From assembly GCA_022709695.1 (NCBI GenBank), contig JAKLII010000010.1, forward strand, positions 1 through 64,000: a stretch of 64,000 nucleotides of DNA. The letters run 5' to 3'. Below are positions 62,940-64,000 of the stretch, piece by piece (position 1 is the stretch's first letter; each line of letters begins with the position of its first letter). The position numbers and the translations under genes are program-made. The notes below the pieces were generated by a model, which had not been told where the DNA came from, did no database searches, and saw only the letters and a program-made list of their open reading frames with translations. The stretch comes from Bacteroidota bacterium (GTDB lineage Bacteria > Bacteroidota > Bacteroidia > Bacteroidales > SKPS01).

Positions 62940-64000
62940 TTATCTGTATCTTTTGATTTCTCCTGTTTTTACCCGGTGCAGGTAGCTCTTCAGGTCGCAG
63001 TATACTTCGGGGGCGAGGATGTAGAGCCCCAGGATGTTGGGAAATGCCATCACAAAGATCATCATATCGGAAAAATCAATCACGGCGCTCATAGTGGAGG
63101 AGCACCCCACGATGATGAAGCCCAGGAAGACGACCTGGTACACATATTTGGCGATTTTCCGGCTTCCGAACACTTTTTCCGACCAGCCCCCGAAGAGGTA
63201 GTCGAAGCCTTTGAGACCGTAGTATGACCATGAGATCATGGTAGAGAATGCAAACAGGAATACTGCAACTGTAAGGAGGTATGGGAACCAGCTGATCGTA
63301 TGCTGAAAGGCATCAGAGGTGAGCTTAACACCGCCAGACGTCGATACATCACCGCCGAAGTTATGATGCTCGCCGGTAATTACGATCACCAGGGCAGTCA
63401 TGGTGCATATTACTACCGTATCGATAAATGGCTCCAGCAGGGCCACAATACCTTCGGTAATGGGCTCCTTGGTTTTAACTGCTGAGTGCGCAATAGAGGC
63501 CGAGCCAATCCCGGCTTCATTGGAGAAGGCAGCCCGCCTGAATCCCATGATAAGTACTCCGATCAACCCCCCTTTGGCGGCATCGGCATTGAAGGCGCCG
63601 TTCCAGATCTCCACAAATGCTGCCGGAATATTTGCGTAGTTGAGGGCAATTACCACGAGGGAAGCACCCACGTATAGAATCGCCATGAAAGGGACCATTT
63701 TATCCGTAACATTGGCGATACTTTTAATCCCTCCGATGATCACAACACCGGTAAGGATGGCCAGCATGATTCCGAACCAAAAACCATTTCCCTCTAGCAT
63801 GGGGATGAAGTTTGCCAGCTGGGCATAGGCCTGGTTGGCCTGGAACATATTTCCACCCCCGAAAGAACCACCAATTACCATGATGGCAAAGAAAGCGGCA
63901 AGGATTTTTCCGAACACTGCCATTCCCTTTCCCCTTTTTGCCAATCCTTTGCTCAGGTAATACATCGGGCCACCGGATACCTCTCCGTTCTTATCAATAT
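62940..64000 (-). CDS. Sodium:alanine symporter (AGCS), 5' part missing
   Basis: The last gene continues past the right edge. At least 353 residues are visible, covering about two thirds of an AGCS-family amino-acid/sodium symporter, with SGGPMYYL at the visible start, [20 protein letters not shown] and about eight helices. It takes up alanine or glycine with sodium. The N-terminus and the promoter lie outside the window. Confidence 0.9.
   Translation of the reverse strand, partial: IDKNGEVSGGPMYYLSKGLAKRGKGMAVFGKILAAFFAIMVIGGSFGGGNMFQANQAYAQLANFIPMLEGNGFWFGIMLAILTGVVIIGGIKSIANVTDKMVPFMAILYVGASLVVIALNYANIPAAFVEIWNGAFNADAAKGGLIGVLIMGFRRAAFSNEAGIGSASIAHSAVKTKEPITEGIVALLEPFIDTVVICTMTALVIVITGEHHNFGGDVSTSGGVKLTSDAFQHTISWFPYLLTVAVFLFAFSTMISWSYYGLKGFDYLFGGWSEKVFGSRKIAKYVYQVVFLGFIIVGCSSTMSAVIDFSDMMIFVMAFPNILGLYILAPEVYCDLKSYLHRVKTGEIKRYR

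Noticed and set aside
1..64000. CRISPR array
   Set aside because: No regularly spaced direct repeats of 25-40 bases and no cas genes were found.

Overview
The window reads as a Bacteroidota chromosome (probably class Bacteroidia; genus not resolved) carrying most of a tailed-phage prophage next to ordinary core genes. The Bacteroidota assignment rests on the rpmG-DUF4295-ftsY-rimO gene order, promoters of the TTTG-N19-21-TAnnTTTG type, Bacteroidota-style lipoprotein and signal peptides, and sigma/anti-sigma pairs.

Region 1 (1 to about 31354) is a prophage whose left end lies outside the window. From left to right it holds a RadC-like protein, a portal-like gene and five tightly overlapping head/connector genes (660-5236), a holin and an endolysin (5233-6430), an AT-richer cargo block (about 6440-17200), then the tape measure, tail-tip, fibre and baseplate genes (17263-28908), a PD-(D/E)XK-type nuclease-like gene and a tyrosine integrase. 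The integrase lies beside the 3' end of an intact tRNA-Lys(TTT), the probable attachment site. No terminase or major capsid gene is in the window; they presumably lie to the left.

The most interesting part is the cargo block. It is a four-gene co-oriented operon: an SNF2 helicase with a C-terminal DUF3883 nuclease-like domain, a DUF1156 adenine methylase, a DUF499 AAA ATPase with an N-terminal HEPN (Swt1-type) domain, and a DUF2971 protein. The first three match the helicase-methylase-ATPase (Hma-type) anti-phage architecture. The DUF2971 gene looks like an added component. The block has its own Bacteroidota promoter and a 22-bp palindrome, ends in a broken ORF, and stops just before a phage promoter that restarts tail-gene transcription. 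Four phage intergenic regions share a two-box signal, TGTCCTTT with (T/C)TTTG-like bases at exactly the same distance, which I propose is a phage late promoter.

Region 2 (31430-64000) is host chromosome: xerD, rpmG, a DUF4295 gene, ftsY and rimO; a sigma-like gene with a small zinc-finger protein; an ECF sigma gene with an anti-sigma/trypsin-like protease fusion; an M28 peptidase; gcvT, comB and a DPP III-type peptidase; a regulator with a twin palindromic operator; hisS, a DMT transporter and a class V aminotransferase-fold enzyme; alkaline phosphatase; recF, a DUF721 gene and a TPR gene; and an RRM protein. A respiratory/sulfur cluster follows (octaheme cytochrome, cytochrome b, two half-size YeeE/YedE transporters, a rhodanese-like protein). 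Its two rhodanese domains both lack the catalytic cysteine and both proteins end in Gly-Gly-Cys. A POT transporter, a helix-hairpin-helix protein and a partial alanine/sodium symporter close the window.
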